Origin: Flavobacteriales bacterium
Lineage (GTDB): Bacteria > Bacteroidota > Bacteroidia > Flavobacteriales_D > Crocinitomicaceae
Assembly: GCA_018883325.1 (NCBI GenBank)
Contig: VEQH01000022.1
Location: 1-50,690 of the forward strand
Reading direction: 5' to 3'
DNA: 50,690 bases
Part shown: piece after piece, positions 9,468-17,595 of the stretch
How positions within the stretch are numbered: the stretch's first letter is position 1
How the letters are laid out: every line of letters starts with the position of its first letter
Notes under the pieces: generated by a model
Told to the model about the DNA's origin: nothing
The model's input: only the letters and a program-made list of their open reading frames with translations
Databases searched by the model: none
Program-made: the position numbers and the translations under genes

Positions 9468-10360
9468 CAAGTGAACACGTAAAAACGGAATTCAGAAAAT
9501 TGCAATTACACATTTGTGATGCGCTTGAGAAAATTGATGGATTAGCTCATTTTCAAGAAGACGCTTGGACGCGCACTGAAGGTGGTGGCGGTTTTACAAG
9601 AACTATTTCAAATGGAAACATTTTGGAAAAAGGAGGCGTTGCATTTTCAGCAGTTGAAGGTCCTGTTAGTGAGGCGATGAAAAAACAATTAGGAATGCAG
9701 GGCAATGCGTTTTTTGCTTCAGGTGTTTCGATTGTGTTGCATCCTTTTCACCCGCGACATCCTATTATTCACATGAACGTGCGTTACTTTGAGTTGGACA
9801 ATGGAACTTATTGGTTTGGTGGTGGAATTGACCTCACACCGCATTATGTCAACGAAGAAGCAGCTAAACTTTTTCATCAAGGATTGAAACAATTGTGTGA
9901 TTTATACCACGCTGATTTTTACACCAAATTCAAACCGTGGGCAGATACTTACTTTCATTTGCCACACCGAGGTGAATCGCGCGGAATCGGAGGAATTTTC
10001 TTCGATCATTTGGATGAAAATTGTGGTTTAGAAAAATCGAAAATCTTTGAATTTTGTATTGAACTAGGGAAATTGTTCCCAATCCTTTACGGGCAGCAAA
10101 TTGCTTTTGCACCAGTTACCGAAGCAACTGAAGAAGAATTAGCTTGGCAAGCTTCGCGTCGTTCTCGTTATGTTGAATTCAACTTATTACACGACCGTGG
10201 CACCAAATTCGGAATCTACTCAGGTGGTCGCACGGAATCCATTTTAATGAGCATGCCTCCAATGGCAAAATGGGAATACAACGCAACACCAAACACCGAT
10301 TCCGAAGAATTTCAAACCCTCGAATGGCTAAAAAAGACAGTTGATTGGGTGAAGTATTAA
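9464..10360 (+). CDS. hemF: Oxygen-dependent coproporphyrinogen III oxidase
   Basis: HemF decarboxylates two propionates of coproporphyrinogen III to give protoporphyrinogen IX in haem synthesis, using O2. At 298 residues it has the usual length. Family signatures visible are WTRTEGGGGFTR near the N-terminus, HPRHPIIHMNVRYFE, WFGGGIDLTPHYV, KPWADTYFHLPHRGE and the C-terminal RGTKFGIYSGGRTESILMSMP. Its start overlaps the preceding gene by four bases (ATGA). An O2-dependent enzyme suggests at least microaerobic growth. Confidence 0.96.
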   Translation: MTSEHVKTEFRKLQLHICDALEKIDGLAHFQEDAWTRTEGGGGFTRTISNGNILEKGGVAFSAVEGPVSEAMKKQLGMQGNAFFASGVSIVLHPFHPRHPIIHMNVRYFELDNGTYWFGGGIDLTPHYVNEEAAKLFHQGLKQLCDLYHADFYTKFKPWADTYFHLPHRGESRGIGGIFFDHLDENCGLEKSKIFEFCIELGKLFPILYGQQIAFAPVTEATEEELAWQASRRSRYVEFNLLHDRGTKFGIYSGGRTESILMSMPPMAKWEYNATPNTDSEEFQTLEWLKKTVDWVKY

Positions 10361-10417
10361 CCAAACCACTTGCTATTTTTTCACTTCCATTCATCAAAGT
10401 TTTCATCTTCAAAAACG

Positions 10418-10627
10418 TCATTCATAAGAAGATTCTATAACTTCGAGATGATCAACACAATAATCCCTTAAAATTTCAATTAGTAAATCTTTCGTCAAAT
10501 CGGAACTTCCATCCAAAATTGTTCTAAAAATTTCAAGTTTATCATCCACTGTTAATTCATTTAACTTTTCATCATCACGGAAGAATTTCATAAAATCTTC
10601 TCTAGAAATTTGTAGATAATTTTTCAT
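10418..10627 (-). CDS. Small hypothetical acidic protein
   Basis: This 69-residue frame starts with ATG and encodes a hydrophilic, probably helical protein (MKNYLQISREDFMKFFRDD). It has no signal peptide or known motif. Its stop is 57 bases beyond hemF on the opposite strand, so the two genes converge. Composition is protein-like and it does not shadow another gene. Function unknown. Confidence 0.55.
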   Translation of the reverse strand: MKNYLQISREDFMKFFRDDEKLNELTVDDKLEIFRTILDGSSDLTKDLLIEILRDYCVDHLEVIESSYE

Positions 10628-10785
10628 TTTAAAAGTGTTTTTGAGTGAATTTATTCTGAGAAAAAAACTAAGCTTTTAATTGTTCATCAAGTTATTTATT
10701 CATCCTTCGCAAGAAAATCTTTTATTTTTATTTTGAAAATTGCACTTACCTATTTTTGTAGGATTGAAAGCTAGCAATGTTCTAA

Positions 10786-11027
10786 TTATAAGATTAATTC
10801 ATTTTTGTATTCAGCTTGTGGTTCTTCAACCAAATAGTTTTCCAATTCTTTCTTATCATTAAAACCACCTATTTTTTGTCGGTACAAAGTTGCTTTGGAA
10901 TCATCCTCAATTTCTAATTTTCTGTTTTTGCTGATTTCTAAAAATTCATCTTCTTGTTCAATTCCTAAAAAGCGGCGATTTAATAAGTTTGCTGCAATTC
11001 CTGTAGTGGAACTTCCTAATAAAGAGA
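10786..11027 (-). pseudogene. C-terminal remnant of a DNA N6-adenine/N4-cytosine methyltransferase
   Basis: Reading the minus strand to the TAA at 10788-10786 gives about 80 residues: LLGSSTTGIAANLLNRRFLG, then GIEQEDEFLEISKNRK and a charged tail. This is the AdoMet-binding motif I and following helix that end beta-class methyltransferases of the Pfam N6_N4_Mtase type, where (D)PFxGSGTT is usual. The Asp-Pro-Phe and everything upstream, including the catalytic motif, are absent. The frame continues only a few unrelated codons before a TGA and has no start. It is therefore a truncated gene. In DpnII-type cassettes the second methylase (DpnA) belongs to this class, but the tail is not enough to prove that identity. 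Confidence 0.75.
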
Positions 11028-11103
11028 TTGAAAATAAATAAAAAATTATTTTTCACTTAGTAATATGATTTTGAATTGATTAACTTTTTAGAAATTTTTA
11101 AAT

Positions 11104-11178
11104 CACACTTATTGTGTGTAAATATCTGAATATGATCTATTTATAATTTTTATTTTTCAAAATTTGATCTAATCTTTG
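11104..11178 (+). promoter_or_regulatory. Promoter region of the phage-type methyltransferase
   Basis: A small inverted repeat (CACAC-TTATT-GTGTG, 11104-11118) precedes two GATC sites at 11134-11137 and 11166-11169. Next comes TAATCTTTG (11170-11178), a -7 box with one extra spacer base. By eye, these are the only two GATC sites between 10628 and 12983. Confidence 0.35.
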
Positions 11179-11193
11179 TTGAAATTTTTAGAC

Positions 11194-11673
11194 ATGGATG
11201 TAACTTTTGAAAGAGCGGAACAAACAACAGTTGAATGGTTGACACCTCCAATATTAGTAAAAATGTTAGGAGAGTTTGATTTAGACCCTTGTTCACCTGA
11301 AAATCCACCATTTACGCATGCAAAAGTCAATTATACTGTCAAAGATAATGGATTACAGAAAGAATGGTTTGGAAGGGTTTATATGAATCCACCCTACGGA
11401 AAAGGAATGGAAAAATGGTTAGAAAAATTAAAAATTCATGGAAATGGAATCGCTTTAATTTTCGCAAGAACTGAAACTAAAACATTCTTTAATCACATTT
11501 GGGATGATGCAAATGCTCTACTTTTTGTTAAAGGAAGAATTAAATTTTTTAACTTAAAAGGCAAACAAGTAGGAACTCCAGGTTCTCCTAGTGTTTTTAT
11601 TGCTTACGGCAAAGAAAATGTTGAAGCTTTAAGAAATTCAGGAATTGAGGGGAAACTTATAATACTAAAGTAA
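11194..11673 (+). CDS. Phage-type DNA N6-adenine methyltransferase
   Basis: This 159-residue protein matches the phage DNA N-6-adenine-methyltransferase family (Dam, PF05869-like). It shows WLTPPILVKML, then EFDLDPCSPENPPF, the catalytic NPPYG at Asn65-Tyr68, and RTETKTFFNH with KGRIKFF. The family transfers a methyl group from AdoMet to adenine N6; target sequence varies and cannot be read here. I start at the ATG at 11194 because the TTG start at 11176 lies in the promoter -7 box. It is encoded opposite to dpnI and converges with the 67-residue gene, overlapping it by nine bases. Methylating GATC would make the chromosome a target of the neighbouring DpnI homologue, so another target, tight silence or loss of activity is expected. 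Probably acquired from a phage. Confidence 0.8.
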   Translation: MDVTFERAEQTTVEWLTPPILVKMLGEFDLDPCSPENPPFTHAKVNYTVKDNGLQKEWFGRVYMNPPYGKGMEKWLEKLKIHGNGIALIFARTETKTFFNHIWDDANALLFVKGRIKFFNLKGKQVGTPGSPSVFIAYGKENVEALRNSGIEGKLIILK

Positions 11674-11868
11674 TTCATGAAGAATAAATTCTGCAACATT
11701 AAACTGTGCATCAAAAATCCAGTCATTTTCTTTCAGTAATTTGGAAATTGCTTCATTTTCGTCTTTTACATTTTCAACAAAACCAATAACTTGTAGGTTA
11801 TTGACCTCGAAATTTTCATTTGGTGCAATTGTCTCTCCTTCAGGGGTTAAGATAATAAATTTTTTCAT
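11665..11868 (-). CDS. Small protein downstream of dpnI, function unknown
   Basis: This 67-residue ATG frame begins four bases after the dpnI stop on the same strand, so it is almost surely co-transcribed. It has two parts: an N-terminal strand-rich stretch (MKKFIILTPEGETIAPNENF) and VIGFVENVKDENEAISKLLK, a pattern of the kind seen in small proteins with a repeated-element or DpnD/PcfM-like fold. In Streptococcus pneumoniae the gene after dpnI is dpnD, also of unknown role. The position is analogous; homology to DpnD is not shown. It is acidic and has no signal peptide. Confidence 0.6.
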   Translation of the reverse strand: MKKFIILTPEGETIAPNENFEVNNLQVIGFVENVKDENEAISKLLKENDWIFDAQFNVAEFILHELL

Positions 11869-11872
11869 TTTT

Positions 11873-12637
11873 TTAGATTTTTCTATATTGCCCTCGACCT
11901 ACAAATTCAATTATTCCTTTATCTCTCAATAACTGTAATTGTTGCCTTAATTTATCTTTAATGAAATTATTTTGAGGATATTTTAATCTTAATTTTTCTT
12001 CAAACTTGTATATTTCATCAAGTGAAAAGCATTCTTTTTTGATTGCATCTACACAAGCCAAAGTGTCTAAAATCCAACCTTTTGATTCTTTCTTTTGAGT
12101 TCTTAAAAATAAGGTTTTGTTAAAGGTTTCAGTTACAATTTCTTGGTTGATAATCTGAGAGTTTTTGATGAGAAATACCTTGCCTGCATCTGCGACTTTA
12201 GAGATATCGATATTACATCCTACCCAACCAGCTCTTTTTGCCGTTTCAGACAAGGCAGCTCTTTTTATAATTATTTCTGGAGAAAAAAATTGTTTCGGAA
12301 TAATTAAAAAGTCATTTACTGACCATTCTTTGGTGTAGGTTAGAAAGAAAAAATTAGGATTGTTATTTGAATTAATTCTCTCAATCATTGTGGCATAAGC
12401 ACCATCAGCTATTGTATTTGAAAGTTTTCCATTTTTACTTTTCAATTCAAACTCTTCTAAACATTTTATACAATAGAAATCGGCTACTGGACGATTATTT
12501 TCAAATTCATTAAGTGGTAACTCACCGCAACAAGGACAATATGAATTTTCTTTAACCCATTGCTCAGTTAAAATTCGAGCAATTTGAGAATTACTTGAAT
12601 AACCTTCAGCAAGTTTAGTATTGAAATGTAAATTCAT
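11873..12637 (-). CDS. dpnI: Type IIM restriction endonuclease, DpnI homologue
   Basis: DpnI cuts GATC only when its adenine is methylated, so it destroys DNA from Dam-positive sources. The 254-residue length equals that of the pneumococcal enzyme, and I recognise long near-identical stretches (NNRPVADFYC, DGAYATM, NPNFFFLTYTK, GWVGCNID). The PD-(D/E)xK nuclease site is intact: Asp53, Glu64, Lys66 (EFELK). The zinc cysteines Cys34, Cys37, Cys56 and Cys59 are kept. The C-terminal winged-helix reader of methylated GATC ends IRQQLQLLRDKGIIEF then GRGQYRK. No protecting methylase is needed; instead the host must lack GATC methylation. It lies directly downstream of a dam-like start remnant. Confidence 0.95.
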   Translation of the reverse strand: MNLHFNTKLAEGYSSNSQIARILTEQWVKENSYCPCCGELPLNEFENNRPVADFYCIKCLEEFELKSKNGKLSNTIADGAYATMIERINSNNNPNFFFLTYTKEWSVNDFLIIPKQFFSPEIIIKRAALSETAKRAGWVGCNIDISKVADAGKVFLIKNSQIINQEIVTETFNKTLFLRTQKKESKGWILDTLACVDAIKKECFSLDEIYKFEEKLRLKYPQNNFIKDKLRQQLQLLRDKGIIEFVGRGQYRKI

Positions 12638-12664
12638 ATAAATATAAAAGTTTACTTTTAAAGA

Positions 12665-12745
12665 TTATAATATAATAAGCAAAACTCTTTTAATCTCATT
12701 AATACCTGCCCATTTTAAAAATGGTTTTGCTATTTTATCTGTCAT
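12665..12745 (-). pseudogene. N-terminal remnant of a Dam/DpnM-type adenine methylase
   Basis: On the minus strand, 28 bases before the dpnI ATG, lies a 26-codon frame with its own ATG. It encodes MTDKIAKPFLKWAG followed by INEIKRVLLIIL and stop. KPFLKWAGGK is the hallmark opening of D12-class (Dam, DpnM) GATC methylases. Here it is kept through the glycine and then diverges, with the second glycine and the lysine lost. The likely cause is a deletion or replacement that removed the rest of the gene and put dpnI under its promoter. A functional leader peptide is an alternative. Confidence 0.65.
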
Positions 12746-12770
12746 TAGTCATTTGTTTTTTTGAGCTAAA

Positions 12771-12778
12771 CAAATTTA
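12771..12778 (-). promoter_or_regulatory. Promoter -7 box for the dam remnant and dpnI
   Basis: TAAATTTG on the minus strand matches TANNTTTG exactly and ends 25 bases before the ATG of the methylase remnant. No -33 TTTG is seen at the usual spacing. It would drive dpnI through the remnant, so dpnI seems to use the promoter of the lost methylase. Confidence 0.5.
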
Positions 12779-12983
12779 TAGTTTTCATTCCGCTTATTCT
12801 TGGTTTCGGTCAGTTAATTGTCAATTGATTTTGGTTGGTGTTTGTAAAGAGAGGATTTGTAGTAAGCTAAATCATTGATTTTAATAAAAACTTTCTTTTT
12901 CAATAGAAATGAAGAAAACTAAAAATCATCAATCCCACAACATCAAAAATCCAACATCAAAAATCGAAAACCAAACCTCCATT

Positions 12984-15900
12984 TCACTTTAAAAGTTCCA
13001 TCAAATCTTCTTTCGCTAAGGATTTTCGAGCGTTTTCGTCCACTTTGATGAGGTCTTCCACGAGTTCTTTTTTGCCTGCTTGCAATTGTAGAATTTTATC
13101 CTCGATGGTGTCTGGACAAATCAAGCGAATCGCCATCACGTTTTTCTTTTGACCAATGCGGTAACAACGGTCGATGGCTTGGTTTTCCACCGCTGGATTC
13201 CACCACGGGTCAACGATGAAGACGTAATCAGCTTCTGTGAGGTTCAAACCTGTACCACCGGCTTTCAAACTGATTAAAAACACGCGCTTTTCGGAATCTT
13301 CTTGGAACGATTGCACCTTTTCTGAACGGTTTTTAGTTTGCCCGGTCAAGTATTCGTAAGCAATTTCTTTCTCGTCCAAACGCTTGCGAATAAGTTCCAA
13401 CATGCTGACGAATTGGGAGAAAACGAGAATTTTATGTTCGCCAACTTTCGCTTCAATTTGCGCTAACAATTCATCGAGTTTGCTGGATTCATTGCCGTAA
13501 TACGCTTCGTCGTTCAACAATTCGGGCGAGTTACAGATTTGCCGCAACTTGGTTAAACCTTGCAAAATGTGCATGTTGTTATTGGTCAACTCGTCGTTTT
13601 TGTCGGCTTTTTCCAAGAATTGCTTGAACTCGTTGCGGTACGTTTCGTAAATGCGGCGTTGATTTTCACCCATCGGACAGTGAATCACGATTTCCGTTTT
13701 GTCTGGAAGTTCGTTTGCAACTTGCTTTTTGGTTCTTCGCAACAAAAACGGACTCAATTTCTGTTGCAATTCTTTTGCGCGCTTATTGTCTTTGAATTTA
13801 TCAATCGGAATGGCATAATTGTCTTTGAAATGCGTTTGATTTCCCAATAAAGCTTGATTTGCAAAGGAAAATTGCGCGTAAATATCAAAGGTATTATTCT
13901 CGATTGGCGTTCCTGTCATGACGATTCGATTGCGCGATTGCAACAAACGAACAGCTTTATAACGCTTCGATTCTGGATTTTTTATCGCTTGCGATTCATC
14001 CAAGAAAATGTAGTCAAATTGGATATTTTTCAAAAATGTGATGTCGCTCAACATCGTTCCGTAAGTGGTGATAATTATGTCGTAATTGTCAATTTTTGCG
14101 TGGTCTTTTTCGCGATTCAAACCATAAATTATGTGGTATTTCAAACTCGGCGCAAATTTATCTAACTCTACTTTCCAATTGAAAATCAACGAAGTAGGAA
14201 GAATGATTAAATGGGTTCGCTTTCCGTTTTTATCCTTCAAGGAAAGAATAAACGAAATGATTTGAATGGTTTTTCCCAGTCCCATATCGTCGGCAAGACA
14301 ACCGCCAAAGTTAAATTCGTCCAAGAAATGCAACCAATTCAATCCATGTTTTTGGTAGTCGCGAAGTTTTGCTTTTAATTTCTTCGGAACAGGCACAGCG
14401 TCAATGGCGTTGAATTGTGCAAATTTTGTTTTGAAAAGCGACAATTCTTCTTTCACTTCATTTGGCAACACTTCGTCTTCAAACAAGGAATCAATCAGCG
14501 TGAAATTGGCTTTCGAACTGCGAATTGAGTTGTCGTGAATTTCTCCCGAACGAAAAAACTTAGCGTATTTCTCCAGCCATTCGTCGGGTAACATTCCCAT
14601 TTTTCCATCGCCAAGTTTCACAAATTTTGATTGGTTGTAAACGGCTTTTTGGATGTCGCGCAATTTCACTTTTTCGGAGCCAAACTTAATGTCCACCAAG
14701 GTATCGAACCAATTGATGCCACTTGAAATGGAAACCGAAGTCGATATTTTATGTGGACTGTAATTGTTGTTTTTCAATTCGTTGAAGCCCAAAATTTCTA
14801 CACCTTCTTTGCGCCACGCTTCAAAAGCATCCAAAAACCAACCGTCGTCTAAAAAGCGTTGTTTGTACAAATAAAAGAAATCAAATTCTGTTTCTTGCTC
14901 CTCGAAATGCGGATGCGAACTCTTTATTAATTCAACAAATCGAGCTTCGAAAGCGCTATCTCGTGTGACTTCAAATTGCAAACCTTTGGAATCCAGTGCA
15001 TACAGTCGCATTTTACTGCGTGCAGGAATTTCACGTTCGGCATATTTGATGACAGGCGTAATCGTCACAAAATCTTCGCTGTCTTTCAAATAAATGATTT
15101 TTTTCAATTCTTGATCGAAACCACTTTCAATTAATTGTTCATTCGTTGCAGGTTTTAAAAACGTGTATTGAATTTCAACTTTTCCTTCCAATCCGTCCAG
15201 AATTTTAGTCCTAAAAGCTGAAAACTGCGATTCATGAATCATGAGTTTGTTTCCTTTTGCCTTGAAAAACCTTAGAATTTGAATTACTCTTGAATTTAAA
15301 AGGGGAATCAATTCGTTGTTTTTTTCCAAGAAGAAATCGTATTTCAACTTAAAACCTGAGAATGCCGTCGCGTTGTTGTCCAAAACGATGTAAGGAGAAA
15401 CATCGTAGAAAGTATCTTTATAAGAGACTTTCAACAACAAACTCAATTCTGCGTATTTAAAGTTTACAGGCTCAATTGATTTGGAAGTGATGTTGTCTGA
15501 AACGCGCGAATTATGTTGATAAACGGGATAATTTCTTGGATTTTTCACCACAGCTTTCAACGCATCAGCAATTTGTTCGGGAGTCAATCGATAGCTGTAG
15601 TAATCGTTTTTTTCCTCGAAAGAAGTCAAGCTGGAAAAGAATTTAATCTCCTCTCCTACTTCTGTTTCGAGCAATAATTGTTTCGCTTCAATTTTCGAAA
15701 TTGGATTTTTGATTTTACCATCTTTCGTCAATTTCGCGGATTGAAGCGCGATGAAAAAATGTTCGTTATAGGTTTGTTTTCCAATAACTAAGAAAATTTG
15801 TTCTTCGGTTTGTGAAGTGCTTGCTTTAAACTTATTGGGTTGAAATTCAAGTTGAGGAATCAAGGCTTCCAATTTTTCAAGTTCACTTGCATTTATTGCT

Positions 15901-16670
15901 TGCAAACCTTTAATTTTTGGCGTGATTTTCAATTTTGAATCTACAAATTTGACCTCGAAATAACTTTCTAAATCAGGTTCGTTTTCCATTCCGTAAAGCT
16001 TCGCAAAATCCTTGAGTTGAGTCGCTTTAAATGAAGGATCAAAATGAATACGGACGTGGTCTTCGTTTTTGAGAATATTGAGTGCATATTCTTGATGCGA
16101 ACACAATTTTCGTTTTTCTACTTTACAGTTGCATGAAAGCGTCAGCAGTGAATCTTGTAAATATATTTTGACGCGTTGACGTTGATAAAACGTAATCATC
16201 ACGCTTATTTGCGCATAGTTTTCTTCGATGTGTTCAATGTCGTAATAGCGAAAAAAATCAGTTTGAATGCCGCTTGAGCGCTGAAAAATAAAACGATCGT
16301 TGAGTTGGTCGAAACTAAAATCGCGAATCGAATAATCAGTCGGATGTGGTTTTTCTATTGGTTTGGGTAAATCTGCACCAAAAAGAGTTGAATTTTCGAG
16401 CGTTTCAAGTTCATAAATTGCTTGATTTAAAGTTGCAACAGTATGTTTACAAACTCCTGCAAAATTATACGGACATGAACAATTTGTTTTTTTTACTTCG
16501 TCCCCTTTGAATTCAATAGTAATGGAATAAACCTCTGAACCAATAGCAGATGCAGTAATTCTATCTTCTTCAACTTGTAAATTCGAGATGGAAATATCGC
16601 TTGCACGTTGCCTCGTTTGAGCTGTGGAGTAATTTTTTATAAATGATTGAATTCCGAGAATTTTCGACAT
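12984..16670 (-). CDS. SNF2-family ATPase with SWIM zinc fingers
   Basis: This 1228-residue protein is an ATP-driven DNA translocase of the bacterial Swi2/Snf2 group. An N-terminal SWIM zinc finger (about 60-80, CSC...CKH) is followed by a second Cys/His cluster near 195 (CNCKVEKRKLCSH). The first RecA-like domain has ADDMGLGKTIQ (about 790) and the DEAH-box variant DESQ (about 888). The second has GGTGLNLTEADYVF and the final arginine region QAIDRCYRIGQKK (about 1135-1170). Bacterial homologues (HepA-like) act in transcription or repair; the partner here is unknown. It lies downstream of, but is separated by 346 bases from, the dpnI region, so a defence link is not supported. Confidence 0.9.
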   Translation of the reverse strand: MSKILGIQSFIKNYSTAQTRQRASDISISNLQVEEDRITASAIGSEVYSITIEFKGDEVKKTNCSCPYNFAGVCKHTVATLNQAIYELETLENSTLFGADLPKPIEKPHPTDYSIRDFSFDQLNDRFIFQRSSGIQTDFFRYYDIEHIEENYAQISVMITFYQRQRVKIYLQDSLLTLSCNCKVEKRKLCSHQEYALNILKNEDHVRIHFDPSFKATQLKDFAKLYGMENEPDLESYFEVKFVDSKLKITPKIKGLQAINASELEKLEALIPQLEFQPNKFKASTSQTEEQIFLVIGKQTYNEHFFIALQSAKLTKDGKIKNPISKIEAKQLLLETEVGEEIKFFSSLTSFEEKNDYYSYRLTPEQIADALKAVVKNPRNYPVYQHNSRVSDNITSKSIEPVNFKYAELSLLLKVSYKDTFYDVSPYIVLDNNATAFSGFKLKYDFFLEKNNELIPLLNSRVIQILRFFKAKGNKLMIHESQFSAFRTKILDGLEGKVEIQYTFLKPATNEQLIESGFDQELKKIIYLKDSEDFVTITPVIKYAEREIPARSKMRLYALDSKGLQFEVTRDSAFEARFVELIKSSHPHFEEQETEFDFFYLYKQRFLDDGWFLDAFEAWRKEGVEILGFNELKNNNYSPHKISTSVSISSGINWFDTLVDIKFGSEKVKLRDIQKAVYNQSKFVKLGDGKMGMLPDEWLEKYAKFFRSGEIHDNSIRSSKANFTLIDSLFEDEVLPNEVKEELSLFKTKFAQFNAIDAVPVPKKLKAKLRDYQKHGLNWLHFLDEFNFGGCLADDMGLGKTIQIISFILSLKDKNGKRTHLIILPTSLIFNWKVELDKFAPSLKYHIIYGLNREKDHAKIDNYDIIITTYGTMLSDITFLKNIQFDYIFLDESQAIKNPESKRYKAVRLLQSRNRIVMTGTPIENNTFDIYAQFSFANQALLGNQTHFKDNYAIPIDKFKDNKRAKELQQKLSPFLLRRTKKQVANELPDKTEIVIHCPMGENQRRIYETYRNEFKQFLEKADKNDELTNNNMHILQGLTKLRQICNSPELLNDEAYYGNESSKLDELLAQIEAKVGEHKILVFSQFVSMLELIRKRLDEKEIAYEYLTGQTKNRSEKVQSFQEDSEKRVFLISLKAGGTGLNLTEADYVFIVDPWWNPAVENQAIDRCYRIGQKKNVMAIRLICPDTIEDKILQLQAGKKELVEDLIKVDENARKSLAKEDLMELLK

Positions 16671-16712
16671 ACGTTTGAAAAAACGTAAAGATAAGCAAGC
16701 TAAAGCGATGTA

Positions 16713-17519
16713 TTAATCGAGTCGAAAGAAATCGTTCATTTTTTCACAAATTGTTTCCAATTTAGGAGGTAAATTCATTTCGTTCCAAGGATGCGTTGCA
16801 CCAAAAACGTGATCGGTTTCTGGAATTGTAATTAATTCAGTTTGTAGCCACGAAGCAATTTTTTCACCTTCAGAAATGGGAACGCTTGTGTCTTTGTCGC
16901 CATGAATGACTAAAACAGGGAGTTGCATCGACTCACAGGCTTTTTGAATGTTCAAACGGTCTTCGTTGGCTTTGAAATCTTCGTACAGTGAATAGAAATT
17001 TGGCAGTTTTTGTCTCGTGCGACTGTTTGCAACATAACGAACACCTGTTGTTTTCCATTCTTCCAACGCTTCTCCTGTTGGAAATCGCGACGCAATGTCA
17101 CAAATCGCGGCAAGGGTAACTACTTTTTTAATGCGTTTATCTTCAATTGCAGCTAGTAAAACAATTCCACCACCGCGCGAATGACCAATCAAATTGACAG
17201 AATATGGAAGGTCGATTTTTGTTTCCAACCAATCTAAAACGTGAATTAAATCGTTTAATTCTTTGGAATACGTGTTTTCTCCAAAAGCTTGTTCATCGGG
17301 GAAATCGATGCCATTTTCGATCGTTACACCGTTGTGTGTGGCGTTGTATTTACAAAATCCGAAACCTTTTTTTGTGAAATATTCTTGCATTAAATTCCAA
17401 GCTCCCCAATCTTTGAAACCCATAAAACCATGAACAAAAACAAGCAATTCGCCATTGAAATTTTCAGGAATTTCTAAGTCGATTAAGCTTTTGCGATTGT
17501 TGGAACCGGTGTAAACCAT
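16713..17519 (-). CDS. Alpha/beta hydrolase (prolyl-oligopeptidase-like)
   Basis: This 268-residue cytoplasmic serine hydrolase shows an oxyanion-region motif VFVHGFMGFKDWG, a nucleophile elbow GHSRGGG (Ser near 114), a late Asp in HGDKDTSVP and the His of ETDHVFGATHPW. Together they make a complete Ser-Asp-His triad. The substrate is unknown; carboxylesters or short peptides are usual in the family. It is on the minus strand upstream of the SNF2 gene with a 42-base gap, so the two may be co-transcribed. Confidence 0.8.
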   Translation of the reverse strand: MVYTGSNNRKSLIDLEIPENFNGELLVFVHGFMGFKDWGAWNLMQEYFTKKGFGFCKYNATHNGVTIENGIDFPDEQAFGENTYSKELNDLIHVLDWLETKIDLPYSVNLIGHSRGGGIVLLAAIEDKRIKKVVTLAAICDIASRFPTGEALEEWKTTGVRYVANSRTRQKLPNFYSLYEDFKANEDRLNIQKACESMQLPVLVIHGDKDTSVPISEGEKIASWLQTELITIPETDHVFGATHPWNEMNLPPKLETICEKMNDFFRLD

Positions 17520-17525
17520 ATTTTA

Positions 17526-17590
17526 AAATTGAAAATGTAAAATTGAAAATGTAAAATTTTACATTCTTCATTCTACATTTTACATTCTTT
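17526..17590. repeat. Tandem repeat and long AT-rich inverted repeat
   Basis: A 14-base unit is repeated in tandem at 17526-17539 and 17540-17553. It runs into the perfect 18-base palindrome AATGTAAAATTTTACATT (17548-17565), then an inverted copy of the unit. The whole intergenic gap can form one long hairpin. It could act as a weak terminator or a messenger-stability element between the two minus-strand genes. Confidence 0.5.
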
Positions 17591-17595
17591 TTCGT

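Noticed and set aside
10179..10421. 80-codon minus-strand frame at the hemF end
   Set aside because: It is antisense to the conserved C-terminus of hemF and encodes nothing recognisable.
12841..12983. Short similar strings around CATCAAAAATC before the SNF2 stop
   Set aside because: Two near copies of about 11 bases in AT-rich sequence are too short to call a repeat element.
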